Source: Patella vulgata
Lineage: Eukaryota > Mollusca > Gastropoda > Patellidae
Length of the DNA: 64,000 nucleotides
NCBI RefSeq assembly: GCF_932274485.2
Contig: NC_065887.2
Location: 40,691,201-40,755,200, forward strand
Direction of reading: 5' to 3'
Positions 1 to 10,284 of the stretch are shown piece after piece. How positions within the stretch are numbered: position 1 is the stretch's first letter; each line of letters opens with the position of its first letter. The position numbers and the translations under genes are program-made. The notes beneath the pieces were generated by a model. The model saw only the letters and a program-made list of their open reading frames with translations, made no database searches and was not told the DNA's origin.

Positions 1-172
1 CACGTAAAAGATCCCTTGGCAGTTGGAATTCGATATAAGAGTAGGCCGTAGCGCCGCTGCCCGGGAAAAATTTCCTTCATAGCACACTGTATGGCGTATG
101 CACGTCTTCATTAGCCCAGTTTAGGAGCAGAATAGTAGGACGTCAAACCCCATTTCATTTCATTTCATTTTT
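1..172 (+). mobile_element. SINE-A, 3' portion, cut by window edge
   Basis: This is the 3' half of the tRNA-derived SINE described at 20870. It starts inside the body at the 'cacgtaaaagatccc' segment and runs through the conserved cattagcccag and aggacgt..aacccc motifs to an (ATTTC)n tail. The head lies upstream of the window. Divergence from the younger copies is slight. Confidence 0.85.
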
Positions 173-605
173 GAGTGGAACGTACTCGCACCAAAACTCA
201 TTGAAGTGGACAAACACAGCGTTGGCTTGTGTGACATACATGTATGATGTCTATGTTGAAAGTACCTAAGACACACACAGTGATGGCCTGGGAGACAAAA
301 GCCTTTTGTGTTGAAAGTACTCGTATGAGTGGAACGTACTCGGGCAAAAATCATGTTACTGAACACAAACAGTTCTGGCCAGGGTGACAGATGATTTTTT
401 TAGTTGAACCGTAATTGCACCAAAGTCGTGCTAGTGGACACACACAGTGATGGGCTTGGAGACAAGTGCTTTTGTGTTGAAAGTACTCGTGCTGTTGGTG
501 GATACAAACCGTGCTGGCCTGGGCGACAAATAATTTTTGTGTGGGACGTATTCAGAGCAAAACTCATACTAGTGACACGCATAGTGACGGCCTAGGTGAC
601 AGACG
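173..605. repeat. Degenerate ~70-bp tandem repeat
   Basis: About six imperfect units recur. Each contains a 'gtggacacacacagtgatgg' type segment, then 'ctggg..gacaaa', 'ttttgtgttgaaagtactcg' and a 'caaaactc(a/g)tactag' stretch. Units differ by indels and many substitutions, so the array is old. Short open frames on both strands here come from the repeat. Confidence 0.7.
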
Positions 606-1850
606 TAAAAATAGAATGAAGTTGGTGTCCCTAAAATACAAATTGATACACGTCACTAACCTTAATCAGATCATTGAAATAAAATCAGGGGCCTGTTTCA
701 CTAAATTTCAACTAAGATAAAATCCAAATTTCAGTAATTTGATTGGATTATATTAGATTCATTTTAGTGCTTAGCCAATCAAAATTTAATAAACGGTAGA
801 CAGTGACTATTCCACTCACCATTATCAAAGATAATCAGTCGATCACTAAATACTGTCGAGTCTTCATCTTCTGTAAATTAACCAAGGAGATAGTAGGGTG
901 TCCCAACGCCAATTCAGAAAGTTTGCTCAATAAAATAGAACATTTTTCTGTCGAGGAAACAGGATCTTCAAGGAAATGTACAAAGTGTCTTCTCCCCTAA
1001 TCGATTTACTCACTTACAAGACAGATTTCTAAAATGTCTGTATTCCCACTAATCAAACATTCACCCACTTATCCCGAACCGAATTCTATAAATCAAATTG
1101 GCTTTATTACATGGATTTAAGAAGCAAAATAGAATGGGGATTTGTTATTTATATTTGGTATGGAAGTAATCATGTTACATCAATCAGGTTGGACTAAGAA
1201 CGTTACACTCTCTTAGATCTTGTGAACAAATTCTCACAAGAGTTTATATAGGTGCCAATCCAGACGTTGTAATGTCCAATCAAGTACATCCGCGTGCTTG
1301 TATTTCATCAGTCATGGGTTTCAATTGATCAGTTCTTTTCTTATCAATCCTCCCATAGCTTTTGTTTGCTTAGTGAGTTGCGCCATTTATTCCGCAAGAG
1401 AATTCGTGATTTTTTTAACGATGCATTATGTAAAATTTAGATACAGAGCTGACCGTTCTTGTTATACTAGTTAAAGGCTCAATACCACTCTTGTTGTAAC
1501 TGAATAATCTGTCCCAATCTTTATTCTGGTCAACAAATTGTACTATTTTATAATATTCCAATTAATTGATGAAACAAATTTCATCTTAACACACCTAATT
1601 TAAAAAAAATGGAAAATTTCAAACTAAATTATTTGAAAAGCCTGACGTAAAGCTTTTCAAATGTGACTTGGATTTAAAAATATTTTTGAACCCTTTGGAC
1701 AAGTAAAATAGGATTTAATGGATAATTTACACAACAGGTAGGACACTAACACATCTAGTACTTAGAATAAGTCTATTTTTTTTCTGGAGCTGTCAAGCCA
1801 GCAAGAGTGTTATTGTCCCTTTAAATGAATGGGTGAAATGATGGTGAGTT
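606..1850. other. Unique AT-rich sequence with one MITE half-copy
   Basis: No supported gene. At about 690-795 lies a truncated relative of the foldback MITE at 14413 (shared 'ttcactaaa..aactaagataaaatc..aaattt'). An open frame of 65 codons at 803-1000 has no recognisable domain or splice context. The rest shows no structure I can support. Confidence 0.5.
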
Positions 1851-1940
1851 ATACGCCATGCAGTGTTCTATGAGGAATATATTGCTCGAACAGCAATTTA
1901 ATTCCAAGTGCCAGGAGTACTGTATGCACATGTCAGGGTG
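1851..1940 (-). mobile_element. Ancient SINE-A fragment
   Basis: A strongly diverged antisense SINE-A body: 'atacgccatgcagtgttctatgagg' matches the antisense 'atacgccatacagtgtgctatgagg' of young copies, and an 'aattccaagtgccaggag' segment follows in the right order. Head and tail are missing. Confidence 0.45.
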
Positions 1941-2214
1941 TATATCTTTAACAGTATTGATCTAAACCCAGTCTGACAGATAAGGACCGTTGTGACACTT
2001 TGAAGTTTAATTTATATGACGCTGTTGATATTTATATTCAGATGAATTCAAGATCGACAGCGAAAACCAGACATCGAAAGAAACCCAAGCATTTTCTACA
2101 ATAAATATATTTTCTTTTTGCGTCGCATGCAAAGTTTAACATTATTTCTGTGTTTAGGGCACCATGCCCTCATTAGTTCGGTTGTTGCAGAAAATGTAGA
2201 TTGTTAAACCCGAA

Positions 2215-3030
2215 TTTATGTTGGTGGGTGGTTTGTTGTATGTTGGTGGGTGGTTTGCTATATGTTGGTGGAAAGGTGGTATGGTTTGCTGTATGTTGGT
2301 GGGTGGTTTGCTGTATGTTGGTGGAAAGGTGGTATGGTCTGCTGTATGTTGGTGGAAAGGTGGTATGGTTTGCTGTATGTTGGTGGGTGGTTTGCTGTAT
2401 GTTGGTGGAAAGGTGGTATGGTCTGCTGTATGTTGGTGGAAAGGTGGTATGGTTTGCTGTATGTTGGTGGGTGGTTGGCTGTATGTCGGCGGAAGGGTGG
2501 TTTGGTTTGCTGTATGATGGTTTGTGGAAGGTTGCTTTGATTAGCTGTATGTTGGTTGGTGGAAGGGTGGTTTGGTTAGCTGTATGTTGGTTGGTGGAGG
2601 GCTGGTTGGTTTACTGTGAGTGGGTGAGTTGGTTTGACGTGTTTGGGTGGGCGGTCTTTGTTGCTGTATGTTGGTTGGTGGAAAGGTTGGTTTGTTTACT
2701 GTATGTGGGCGGGTGTGTTTTTTTGCTATATAGGTGGGCTGGTTTAACGTGTGTGCGTGGGCGGTCTTTGTTGCTGTATGTGGGTGGGTGGAAGGGTGGT
2801 TGGGTTTGCTGTATGTGGGTGGGTTGATCAATGGGTGTGCGGATGGATGAGGGAGAGGAGGCATTTGCTGTATGTGGTTAGGTGGGTCCGATTGCTATGT
2901 GAGTTTGTTTGCTGTATGCGATGGCGGGTGGGTCAATTTGTTTGCTGTATATGGGTTGGATGGATGAGTTGGTTTGCTGTATATGGGTTGGATGGGTGAG
3001 TTGGTTTGCTGTATATGGGTAGATGAGTAT
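2215..3030. repeat. G/T-rich minisatellite
   Basis: Tandem units of roughly 22 and 31 bp alternate around the core 'ggtgggtggtttgctgtatg', with variants such as ggtggaaaggtggtatgg. The left half (2215-2500) is nearly homogeneous; the right half degenerates into tgggtggg-rich derivatives. The plus strand is almost free of C, and runs of GGG/GGTGG are close together, so G-quadruplex formation is plausible. All open frames here (e.g. 208 codons from 2201) are cysteine/tryptophan/glycine repeats made by the array, not genes. A diluted continuation reaches about 3310 beyond an inserted SINE. Confidence 0.9.
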
Positions 3031-3054
3031 GAAATAAAGTGAAATTCGTTCGAA

Positions 3055-3247
3055 CTGTCGACGGTTCGTTTACGCGTTTGTCGTCCAATCCTAACGACTA
3101 TACGTTGCCAGGCCCTCTGTTCTGCATGACTGACAAAAGGGCACAAAAACGAGTAGTCCCAATGAACTTTCTAGGCCAACACCAGGATCGAACACGCCAC
3201 ATCCAGGTTAGCGAGCCAACGTCTTAATCACCAAGCCACCGCGGCAC
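3055..3247 (-). mobile_element. SINE-A 5' half, older subfamily
   Basis: Antisense SINE-A carrying the head and upstream body: 'gccaggccctctgttctgcatgactgac', 'tttctaggccaacaccaggatcgaac' and the box A end 'aagccaccgcggcaccc'. The head is the gccgcGGTGGC type seen in diverged copies rather than the younger gatcacGTGGC type. It sits inside the G/T minisatellite. Confidence 0.75.
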
Positions 3248-3482
3248 CCAGATGGATGGGTAGGTTGATTCATTGTATGTGAGTTAACATGGTGCGATTT
3301 GCTGAATAATAATTTCATATTTCACAATTTCATATCACAAAAAAACCATGGTGCAAAAACACGTTAAGGTGAAAATTGTGGGACATAATATCTTAACTAT
3401 GCAGGTCCAATTGACGTAGAGACACGACTCCCTTTGCAGATATAACATAAAGGAGTTTGTTGGTTTAAAATATAGTACTAAT

Positions 3483-3870
3483 ACATGTCTATAAGAACTA
3501 ACAAAGAACAACTTAGCACTAATATAGAACAATAGAACTAACACATAACAATACAGAACAATATAGCACTAATACAAAACCATATATTACTAATAGAGAA
3601 CAATATATCACTAATAGAGAACAATATATCACTAATAGAGAACGATATAGTACTAATACAGAACAATATAGTACTAATGCAGAACAATGTAGTACTGATA
3701 CAGAACAATGTAGTACTAATACAGAACTACATAGCACTAATACATAACAATGTAGTAGTAATACAGAATAATATAGTACTAATACAGAACAATGTAGTAC
3801 TAATACAGAACAATTTAGTACTAAAACAGAACAAAGTAGTACTTATACATAACAATGATTTAATATTAAT
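3483..3870. repeat. 21-bp minisatellite
   Basis: About 18 copies of a 21-bp unit with consensus 'acagaacaatatagtactaat' run in tandem, ending in 'tttaatattaatactgt'. Because 21 is a multiple of three, several frames stay open and produce repetitive pseudo-proteins. The same unit reappears at 43718-43775 beside the third Tc1 copy. Confidence 0.9.
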
Positions 3871-3871
3871 A

Positions 3872-4134
3872 CTGTAAAAAAAAAACCGCCACGGCAAATT
3901 GTCGTACGTACATGTCTTAGTTCTCAAGATTTTCTAAAACATTCTATTTTTTTAAAAACTGAACTATAAGCACATATCGGGCTACACATCAAGGATTTTA
4001 ATAAGAAGTGAACATTACAGGTAGTAAGTAATAGTTTTATACAGCTAAAACCTTTCCCCGAAAAGAATTCAACTTTAATCGCTGAACCTATTTTATATTC
4101 CCACCCGAACAAGCCAAGTGCTAAAGGGGATTAA
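3872..4134 (+). repeat. Dispersed repeat block X, copy 1
   Basis: About 260 bp nearly identical to 44163-44452 (shared 'aattgtcgtacgtacatgtc', 'gggctacacatcaagg', 'cctttccccgaaaagaattc' and others). Copy 2 has a ~25-bp insertion relative to this copy. Here X follows the 21-bp minisatellite and precedes block Y. Class unknown. Confidence 0.85.
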
Positions 4135-4140
4135 AATGGA

Positions 4141-4428
4141 TTATGAGCTATAATATTTTACACTATTATAAAGCTATATAGAACTAATACAGAGCAATGG
4201 TTTAGTATTAATACTGTGTTTACATCTAATTGATAGAATATGTGTTTCTTATTCACTGAATTTATTTTGATCATGTATGCTTGTTTTTGGTGTATATACA
4301 TTTAATATGTGCTGTATGTGTGTTACTGTAATAAATACTACTACAGATTAATGACAGATCAGTACTTGAAGATTGACGTATATGTCCCAAGGAGAAATAT
4401 AATTATTTAACATCATCAGCATTTAAAC
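4141..4428 (+). repeat. Dispersed repeat block Y, copy 1
   Basis: Nearly identical to 41928-42211, from 'gagctataatattttacact' to 'aacatcat(c/g)agcatttaaac'. It contains one minisatellite-like unit followed by 'tttagtattaatactgt', the same junction that precedes block X. The shared sequence stops abruptly at both ends. Confidence 0.85.
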
Positions 4429-4577
4429 TATGTATATATAGAGATAATTAACAAAGACTGATCTGTTGTCTAATGATAATAATAGATAGCTCACATAGAC
4501 AGTACGCACGGACTTGTAGTTCAATAAGTTGCTTGCACGCAGTAATCTCTGGCATTGGATTGTAACTTAACTAACGG

Positions 4578-4838
4578 GAGAGAAAAATGGGGTTTAACGT
4601 CCACTCGACACAAACTAGGTCATTTCAAAATGGTTCAATTTTATTTCAATCATTAGCTTGCGCGTAGGGGTCTTTAGCAGTGGTAGGAAACCGGAGGAAC
4701 CTGAGAAAACCCACGAGGTTGGACAGGCGACCCTACTCCATGTCACGTACAACCGGGGAATCGAAACCCCGCCAGTTGACTCAATGACAGACCGTATGAT
4801 ACAGCACGCGCGTGCTATCCATTCGGCCACCCCCCAAA
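4578..4838 (-). mobile_element. SINE-B, near full length
   Basis: Antisense copy of the SINE described at 44532. In sense orientation it has a tRNA-like head (tggccgaatgg box A, ttcgattcccc box B), the central domain ggttttctc..ccggtttcc..cc, the body 'gacctagtttgtgtcgagtg' and a short (CT) tail. A C-rich run lies at its 5' end. Confidence 0.85.
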
Positions 4839-5044
4839 ATCCATGTATATAGGCCTTCCATGGCTTTTAATTGCGTTAACAGAGCACACACTTGACTTGA
4901 ATCCCAGCATCCCTCCAATTACCAACACTCGACAGTCGACACAGTAGAATTTTTGGTCTAGACAATTAACGTGGTTTTATTTTGTTCGAAGAAAATTGTT
5001 TCCTAAAATAAATACCGAGAGTATGTGAAAACGTGTCCGGTGGT

Positions 5045-5205
5045 AAATACGAAAAACACCGACCAGGTTTGATCATGTGGCGTGTTGGCAAGACTCCCTC
5101 CCGGACATTAATTCGATGAAGTGTAGGAGAAAATGCCCTTCTTCATTAACCGGATTTCCACAGATCAATAGGACGTTAAACCCTACTTCATTTCCTACCT
5201 GTGTT
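5045..5205 (+). mobile_element. Ancient SINE-A fragment
   Basis: Only short islands survive: 'gaaaaacaccga', 'cccggaca', 'attcgat', 'gcccttcttcattaaccgg' and 'aggacgttaaaccctacttcatttcc'. Their order and spacing match the 3' half of SINE-A. Confidence 0.5.
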
Positions 5206-5497
5206 TCTAACCAAGTGAACCTTTCATCACGCTACTGACATTTTGATTGATAACAGTAAAACAGAAAGTTGTTCAAGACTTCGTTAGATGTTACCATACT
5301 GTAAACAACATGAAAGATCATGAAAAAAGAAATAGAAGTAACAATGTAATTTTATTTACTCTTAACACTTAGAAACATAACTCGTATTTTAAACTGTTTT
5401 AAAACTGGAACATAATTCATTGGTGACCTCTTCAGAAGGTGATTCTGGTAACCGCTAAACAGAGTCAATCTCTATACTAGATTAAAGAACACCTTGA

Positions 5498-5929
5498 CCT
5501 CATATATTAAACAGCGATATAACCTCGGGCATTAAAGAATCTACGACACTCTCAGAATTTAAAAAAAATATATCTTCAATTTATCAATTAAAACCTAAAG
5601 AATACTTCTACTTTGGCAAGAGAAACTGGCAAATCATTCATTGTAAAATGCGAAACTCAAAAAGCGATCTCAACCATCATAAATTTCTAATGCACATAAG
5701 TAATGATCCTTATTGCTTTTGTGGGAAAATATTTGAAAATTGCGACCACTATTTTTTCAAGTGTCCTTTGTACTTAACCCAAAGACAAATCACAATCGAC
5801 ACATTGGATGCAGACTCGAAAAATACAAAAATTCTTTTAAATGGAAACGAAAATAACAGTTATGAAGAAAAATTTGATCTCTTTCGAATTGTTATTAAAT
5901 TTATTGAATTAACCAAGCGTTTTAAATAA
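5498..5929 (+). pseudogene. LINE ORF2 C-terminal fragment
   Basis: An open frame of about 143 codons, without its own start, ends at TAA 5927-5929. Its composition matches the C-terminal end of non-LTR retrotransposon polymerases: a '(S)TTLSEFKKNI' segment, then 'YFGKRNWQIIHCKMR' followed by 'SDLNHHKF', then a zinc-knuckle-like cysteine/histidine set (PYCFCG, about 11 residues, HYFFKCPLY) and a terminal 'KFIELTKRF'. Everything upstream (endonuclease, polymerase core) is absent, as expected for a 5'-truncated insertion. The stretch itself has no stop, so the copy is not very old. Clade (CR1/L2/jockey-like) cannot be fixed by eye. It may or may not be the LINE that mobilises the SINEs here; no shared 3' end is evident. 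Confidence 0.7.
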
Positions 5930-6312
5930 TCTTGATATACTTGTATCCCATTCAATTTACACGTAATGGGGAATATGAAATTACTAATATAACAAATCAC
6001 TTAAAAATGTGTGTTTAAGGCTTCAAACACGCCATATATTAAACTGAGACCTTCCGGACATTGGTAACTGATGATTGATTCAAAGGTTGTATCACGAAAT
6101 GAAAGGATTATGTTACACCTCTAATATAATCATTTTCGTCTTCCGCACTTCCAACTTTAAACTTACATATTTTATCCACACCTTTGGTTTAAATCACAGA
6201 TCATCTTACAGATATATATCTTTATAGTCGTCATATATGTAATGATCGTAATTATGTAAACAGTTTTATATAAGCAGCTTTGCTTGTTACCACATCCTAT
6301 TCACTCATACTC
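5930..6312. other. AT-rich stretch after the LINE fragment
   Basis: The first part may be LINE 3' UTR. I see no tail or target duplication and no other feature. Confidence 0.4.
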
Positions 6313-6712
6313 TCTTAAACATACATTATGCAAGAGCTAAATCTGTCTATTGCAGGTCTTTCTTTAGGCCTGAAATGTTATCTAAATTATTGATTAGACA
6401 ATAATTAACTTATCCAGACGATAATCAACTCTAGATGGCATCGCTAGCCTGTGATCTTAAGTGGATTGTGGTCCGATTTACTGCATAACTTTCCTTCTCG
6501 ATTAAACGATTAAATGGACAATCGAGACTATGCTGTTTAACGTACTGACTTTAGTAATGATGACCGAGGCTAGGCAGAAATTTCATTCGTTTAGTTCTTG
6601 GTTCATAGTGGATCAATTTGAATGAAATTGTTTAGCAAATTGCCTTTACGTTATCTAGTTTTTAATTATTATAATGAGAACTGCCAACTCGTTATCAAAT
6701 CTCCCATTATGA
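6313..6712 (-). mobile_element. MITE family R, copy 1
   Basis: Antisense relative of 58341-58684. Shared segments include 'cattatgcaagagctaaatct', 'caggtctttctttaggc', 'gctagcctgtgatc', 'gaccgaggctaggcagaa' and 'tagtttttaattattataatgag'. Its ends carry imperfect inverted CATTATG-type termini. No coding capacity. Confidence 0.65.
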
Positions 6713-7194
6713 TTCTTTAAATGATAAATTGTAAATACTATTGTTCTCCTGAATAAAATACTGTTTAAACCATATATTAAACAGCACACAGAGTCTAATT
6801 GTAAGTCAAACAAAAAGCTCAAAATGACCAGAACCATTTGATTTCGATACAAACTGAAAGTGTTTATTTAATTAAGCATGGTGAGTTGCTCTGTCTTATT
6901 TTAACACATTTAGGTCAACAAGTAGTGTCAGTAGGGCTGTGTTCAATAGTGGAAAGGTTGAAAACGAAACAATTATTAAACAACCGACTTCAACTTAATT
7001 TCTCGAAACTAGTATTTAATTGTATTTAGTATCCCCCTCCCGCCGCACACACACATTATTTTCGCAATTTAACATGGCAAAGTGGGTTGACTCGCGTGAA
7101 TATTTTGTTCTCAAGTAAAACGAAGCAACTGTTATGTACCACTAACATCGAAGCCAAGAGATTACCCACTCTTCTGTTTATTATAGACGTAATG
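6713..7194. other. Unique sequence
   Basis: A 63-codon open frame at 6838-7029 has no recognisable domain. A C-rich short stretch near 7036 precedes ordinary AT-rich DNA. Nothing else supported. Confidence 0.35.
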
Positions 7195-7324
7195 TATTCG
7201 TGCTTCGTCTAGCGCGTGGTTCGATTGCAACCAGCTGATATTTACCCCTCAACCAAAACATTATCAAATCAACATGTATCCGCTAACATCAAAACCCAGA
7301 GTTTATTAAACGTACATGTATCCG

Positions 7325-7450
7325 AAAAACCGAGGTCCCGTGTATACATTGGAATGCACGTAAAAGATCCCTGGGTGTGGGTTCACCTGGCCAATGGTGC
7401 TGGACGAAAGCCTAGCGACAGTTGGATTTCGAAATAAAGAGTAGGCCTCA
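7325..7450 (+). mobile_element. SINE-A body fragment
   Basis: Contains 'aaaaccgaggtcccgtgta', 'cattggaatgcacgtaaaagatccc' and, after an insertion of about 45 bp, 'agttggatttcgaaataaagagtaggcc'. Upstream sequence (7195-7324) resembles an unrelated tRNA-like segment (gtggttcgattgcaacc), possibly a different SINE head. Confidence 0.6.
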
Positions 7451-7867
7451 GACCAAGAAAATGTATATTGGCACTATGTGTCGTATTTATTACTTCTTTA
7501 CCGAAATACCCAATTGTACTTTGCGACGTGACTGTTAACAGTTGGACATCTGTCTGGGTGATATAATTACTAACAAAGTAGGATGCTCGGATCAGATCTT
7601 TATCACACTCGTATCAAACACCGGAGACTTCTCCTCTACCAATTAATGCCATTTATCTCCAGTCGACGGTAGAATCGGATCAATGAGGGGCTGATTAAAC
7701 ACGCTACGTTCAACACAAGTTTGCTATGAAATTATGTATTAAATTGATTAGCAGGAATTTATTTGACATAGATATTATATTGATTATTACAACCTGGTCA
7801 GAATGGAAGGACCGGAAGATGGGTCATCTGGGAACTACGTCTTTAGATTGCGAATCATTATATTCCG

Positions 7868-8137
7868 AATACGAGAGAGGGAGGGGGGAGGGAGAGGGAG
7901 AGAGAGAGAGAGAGAGAGAGAGATGGGTGGAGTTTAACGTGTACTTGAGACAAAATAAAATAGGTCATTTCCAGACTAACATATGATTTAATTTTATTTA
8001 AATAACACGCTACCGCGTAGGTGGTTCTTTAACAGTGGGAGGGAATCGCACTAGCGGGGTATCGTCACTTGACTCAACGACAGACCTTGTGATGTTAAGC
8101 TCGCGCGTTAGACCATTCAGTCACCAAACTCCCCTTC
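7868..8137 (-). mobile_element. SINE-B, diverged, with GA tract
   Basis: The (GA)n tract at about 7868-7922 is the antisense of the SINE-B CT tail. The body ('taggtcatttccagactaacatatg') and the head end ('gcgttagaccattcagtcacc') follow in order. The central domain is badly decayed. Confidence 0.7.
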
Positions 8138-8590
8138 TGTCAAAAGCCTAGAATGAAAATGGAGGTTAACCTACTACTTGTCTGCACCTAAAGGGTTAAT
8201 GGAGACATGCATATTCTATACAATATTTTACCCGGGATGCGACAATACGACCTTCTCTTAATTCGATTTATTAAGGGGATTTTTGTTTTGCTGACATTGG
8301 CATACATATGACCCCTGTTTTTCACCCCTTGCTTGCTCCTGGACGGCTTTTTCTTGCTAATGGTGGAAAATTGAATCGGAAGCCTGTCAGTTTTCTTTGT
8401 GGTAAACGTATCTAATTGAGCGTGTAGGTAGCTTCGGCTCGTGGAGACCCTGATGGAGAATTTCTTTCGAGAGTATATCGTCAGTTGAAGTAGAGTTTGA
8501 GTGGTCGAAGCCAGTCGTCTTAATTAGTAATAAGAACCCTTGAATGACACGCTGGCATTTTGGATATTCGTGACGAGCAGGTGCGTGCAA

Positions 8591-8755
8591 CATATAGTGC
8601 AGGAGCGGGACATACTCTAAAACAACACCAAAAACACTTTCGTTATCTCGACATATTTTATTTATTTAAAGCAGGTCATAGTACAGCAGCGGGAAGTACT
8701 CTAAAACAACGACAAAAACAATTTCGTTATCTCGACATATTTGATTTATTTAAAG
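8591..8755. repeat. 84-bp tandem duplication, frame-preserving
   Basis: Two copies of an 84-bp unit (core 'actctaaaacaac', then 'ttcgttatctcgacatattt') stand side by side with about 10% difference. The period is 28 codons, so one plus frame from 8560 reads through both as two similar 28-residue repeats (TLKQ..QK.FRYLDIF). No family is recognised. Tc1 copy 1 is inserted directly after it. Confidence 0.75.
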
Positions 8756-8757
8756 TA

Positions 8758-10282
8758 TACTATTAAAAAAAAGTAGGGGATATTTGATTTTTAAGTGTTA
8801 TTAAAGTCACCTAATGAAACCGACGAAGAAACAAATGACAAAATGAAATGAAGTTCACATTCATCGATTTATTCCAAATGATCGTTAGACTAAGTAAGGC
8901 ACAGACTGACCATTATAAGGGTAAAATGATACCCGGGGCCAAACAGCAAAGTTACCACAGCATCACAACCAAGTCAGTAACGGGTAAAACCTCCTCTGTT
9001 TGCCAAACAAGCATTGATCCGACGTGGCATACTCCTAATGAGACGTCTAAGGTAATTTTGGTCCAGATTGTCCCATTCCTGTTGCAACGCAGCAGCAAGT
9101 TCTTGGACATTGGCAGGACGTTGTTGACGTTGACGTAACCTCTGTCCAAGCATGTTCTGTTGTTGGAGGTAACCTGTAACGATCCTGGCCCTGTGACATC
9201 TTGCGTTGTCATCCTGGAAGATGAAACGGCGGCCATGACGTCGTGCGAACGGCACAACATGGACTGCCAAGATGTTGTCCCGGTAGTACTGGCCTGTAAC
9301 ACGCCCTGCAACAACATGTAAAGCCGTTCTTCCAGCAACAGTGATGCCTCCCCACACCATAACAGAACCACCCCCAAATCGATCATGTCTGATAACGTTA
9401 ACGTCTTGGAAGCGCTCGTTTCGACGACGCCACACCCTCCTACGTCTGTCCAAAAAATCAACAGTGAACCTTGACTCATCTGAAAACATCACATTGCTCC
9501 AGCGTCGATTATCCCAGTGTTGACGATCCCTACACCAACGACGTCTTGCCTGAATGTGATGATCTCTCAAACAAGGGACGATCTCAACACCAACGACGTC
9601 TTGCCTGAATGTGATGATCTCTCAAACAAGGGATCACGCGAGGACGTCGGGCGCGAAGGTGACCCCTATGCAGTCGATTCCGAATCGTCTGGCCACTCAC
9701 TCTCACACCAGTGTCTGTTTGAAGACGAGCGCTGATCTGATTTGCTGTGATGACACGATTTCTCAAGGCCAAGGTACGGATAAATCGATACTGGGCTTGA
9801 GTTGTCGCCCTTGGTCGACCTGAGCGTGGTCTGTCCTGTACAGATTGTGTATCACGGTATCTGGACCATAGCCTGCTTATGACAGACTGAGAAACATTCA
9901 TCGTCCGCGCCACAACCGCCTGTGTTGTGCCGATCTGTAGCATGCCAAGGGCACGTAACCTTTCATTTTGGGTAAGCCGACGCATATCAAAATTTGTTTT
10001 CTGGTCACTAAAACAATTAAACTGATGTTTCCACCCTGGAATTCAATGCCACAATGACTGTAACATTCAAAGTCAGAGTCGTGCAAATCTTGGGTTGGAC
10101 CCCCATGATGATCCCAAGCATCACCTGCATTCCATGCGGTAGCTATTGGTGCGTTTGGGCGTCACATGTAACTGGAAATGTTTCTTCTGTTAGGTTCTAT
10201 AGTGACTTTTTTCGTAGTCATTTGCATATTTTAGTATTATGCCCCCAAAATCAAATATCCCCTACTTTTTTTGAATAGTATA
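8758..10282 (-). mobile_element. Tc1-family transposon, copy 1
   Basis: Complete by its ends: 34-bp terminal inverted repeats starting TACTATTC and containing 'aagtaggggatatttg' flank the element, with TA target duplications at 8756-8757 and 10283-10284. Length is 1525 bp. Internal sequence is nearly identical to the copies at 11713 and 42225. The left TIR here lacks one base relative to the others. A transposase lies antisense and is broken (see 8974-9985). It lies 1.4 kb from copy 2 in the same orientation. Confidence 0.95.
8974..9985 (-). pseudogene. Tc1 DD34E transposase, broken copy 1
   Basis: Cut-and-paste transposase of the IS630-Tc1-mariner superfamily. The start at 9985 opens a frame with two helix-turn-helix DNA-binding regions and a GRPR linker. 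The catalytic half has FSDESRF (first Asp), a glycine-rich GGGSVMVWGG and QDDNARCH (second Asp). Two lesions are seen against the sister copies. A 55-bp direct duplication (9523-9577 and 9578-9632) shifts the frame. A 63-bp in-frame deletion at about 9156 removes 21 residues, including the SPDLSPIE segment with the third catalytic acid. The deletion ends share 'atgtt', suggesting end joining at microhomology. The protein cannot be active even ignoring the frameshift. Confidence 0.92.
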
Positions 10283-10284
10283 GC

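Noticed and set aside
2201-2827. 208-codon open frame
   Set aside because: Produced by the G/T minisatellite; Cys/Trp/Gly repeat peptide in every frame with no start context or domain.
3519-3927. Repetitive hydrophobic frames
   Set aside because: Encoded by the 21-bp minisatellite in several frames and both strands.
8952-9479. Alternative-frame long frames overlapping the Tc1 transposase
   Set aside because: Shadow frames of the transposase; the true frame holds the DDE motifs.
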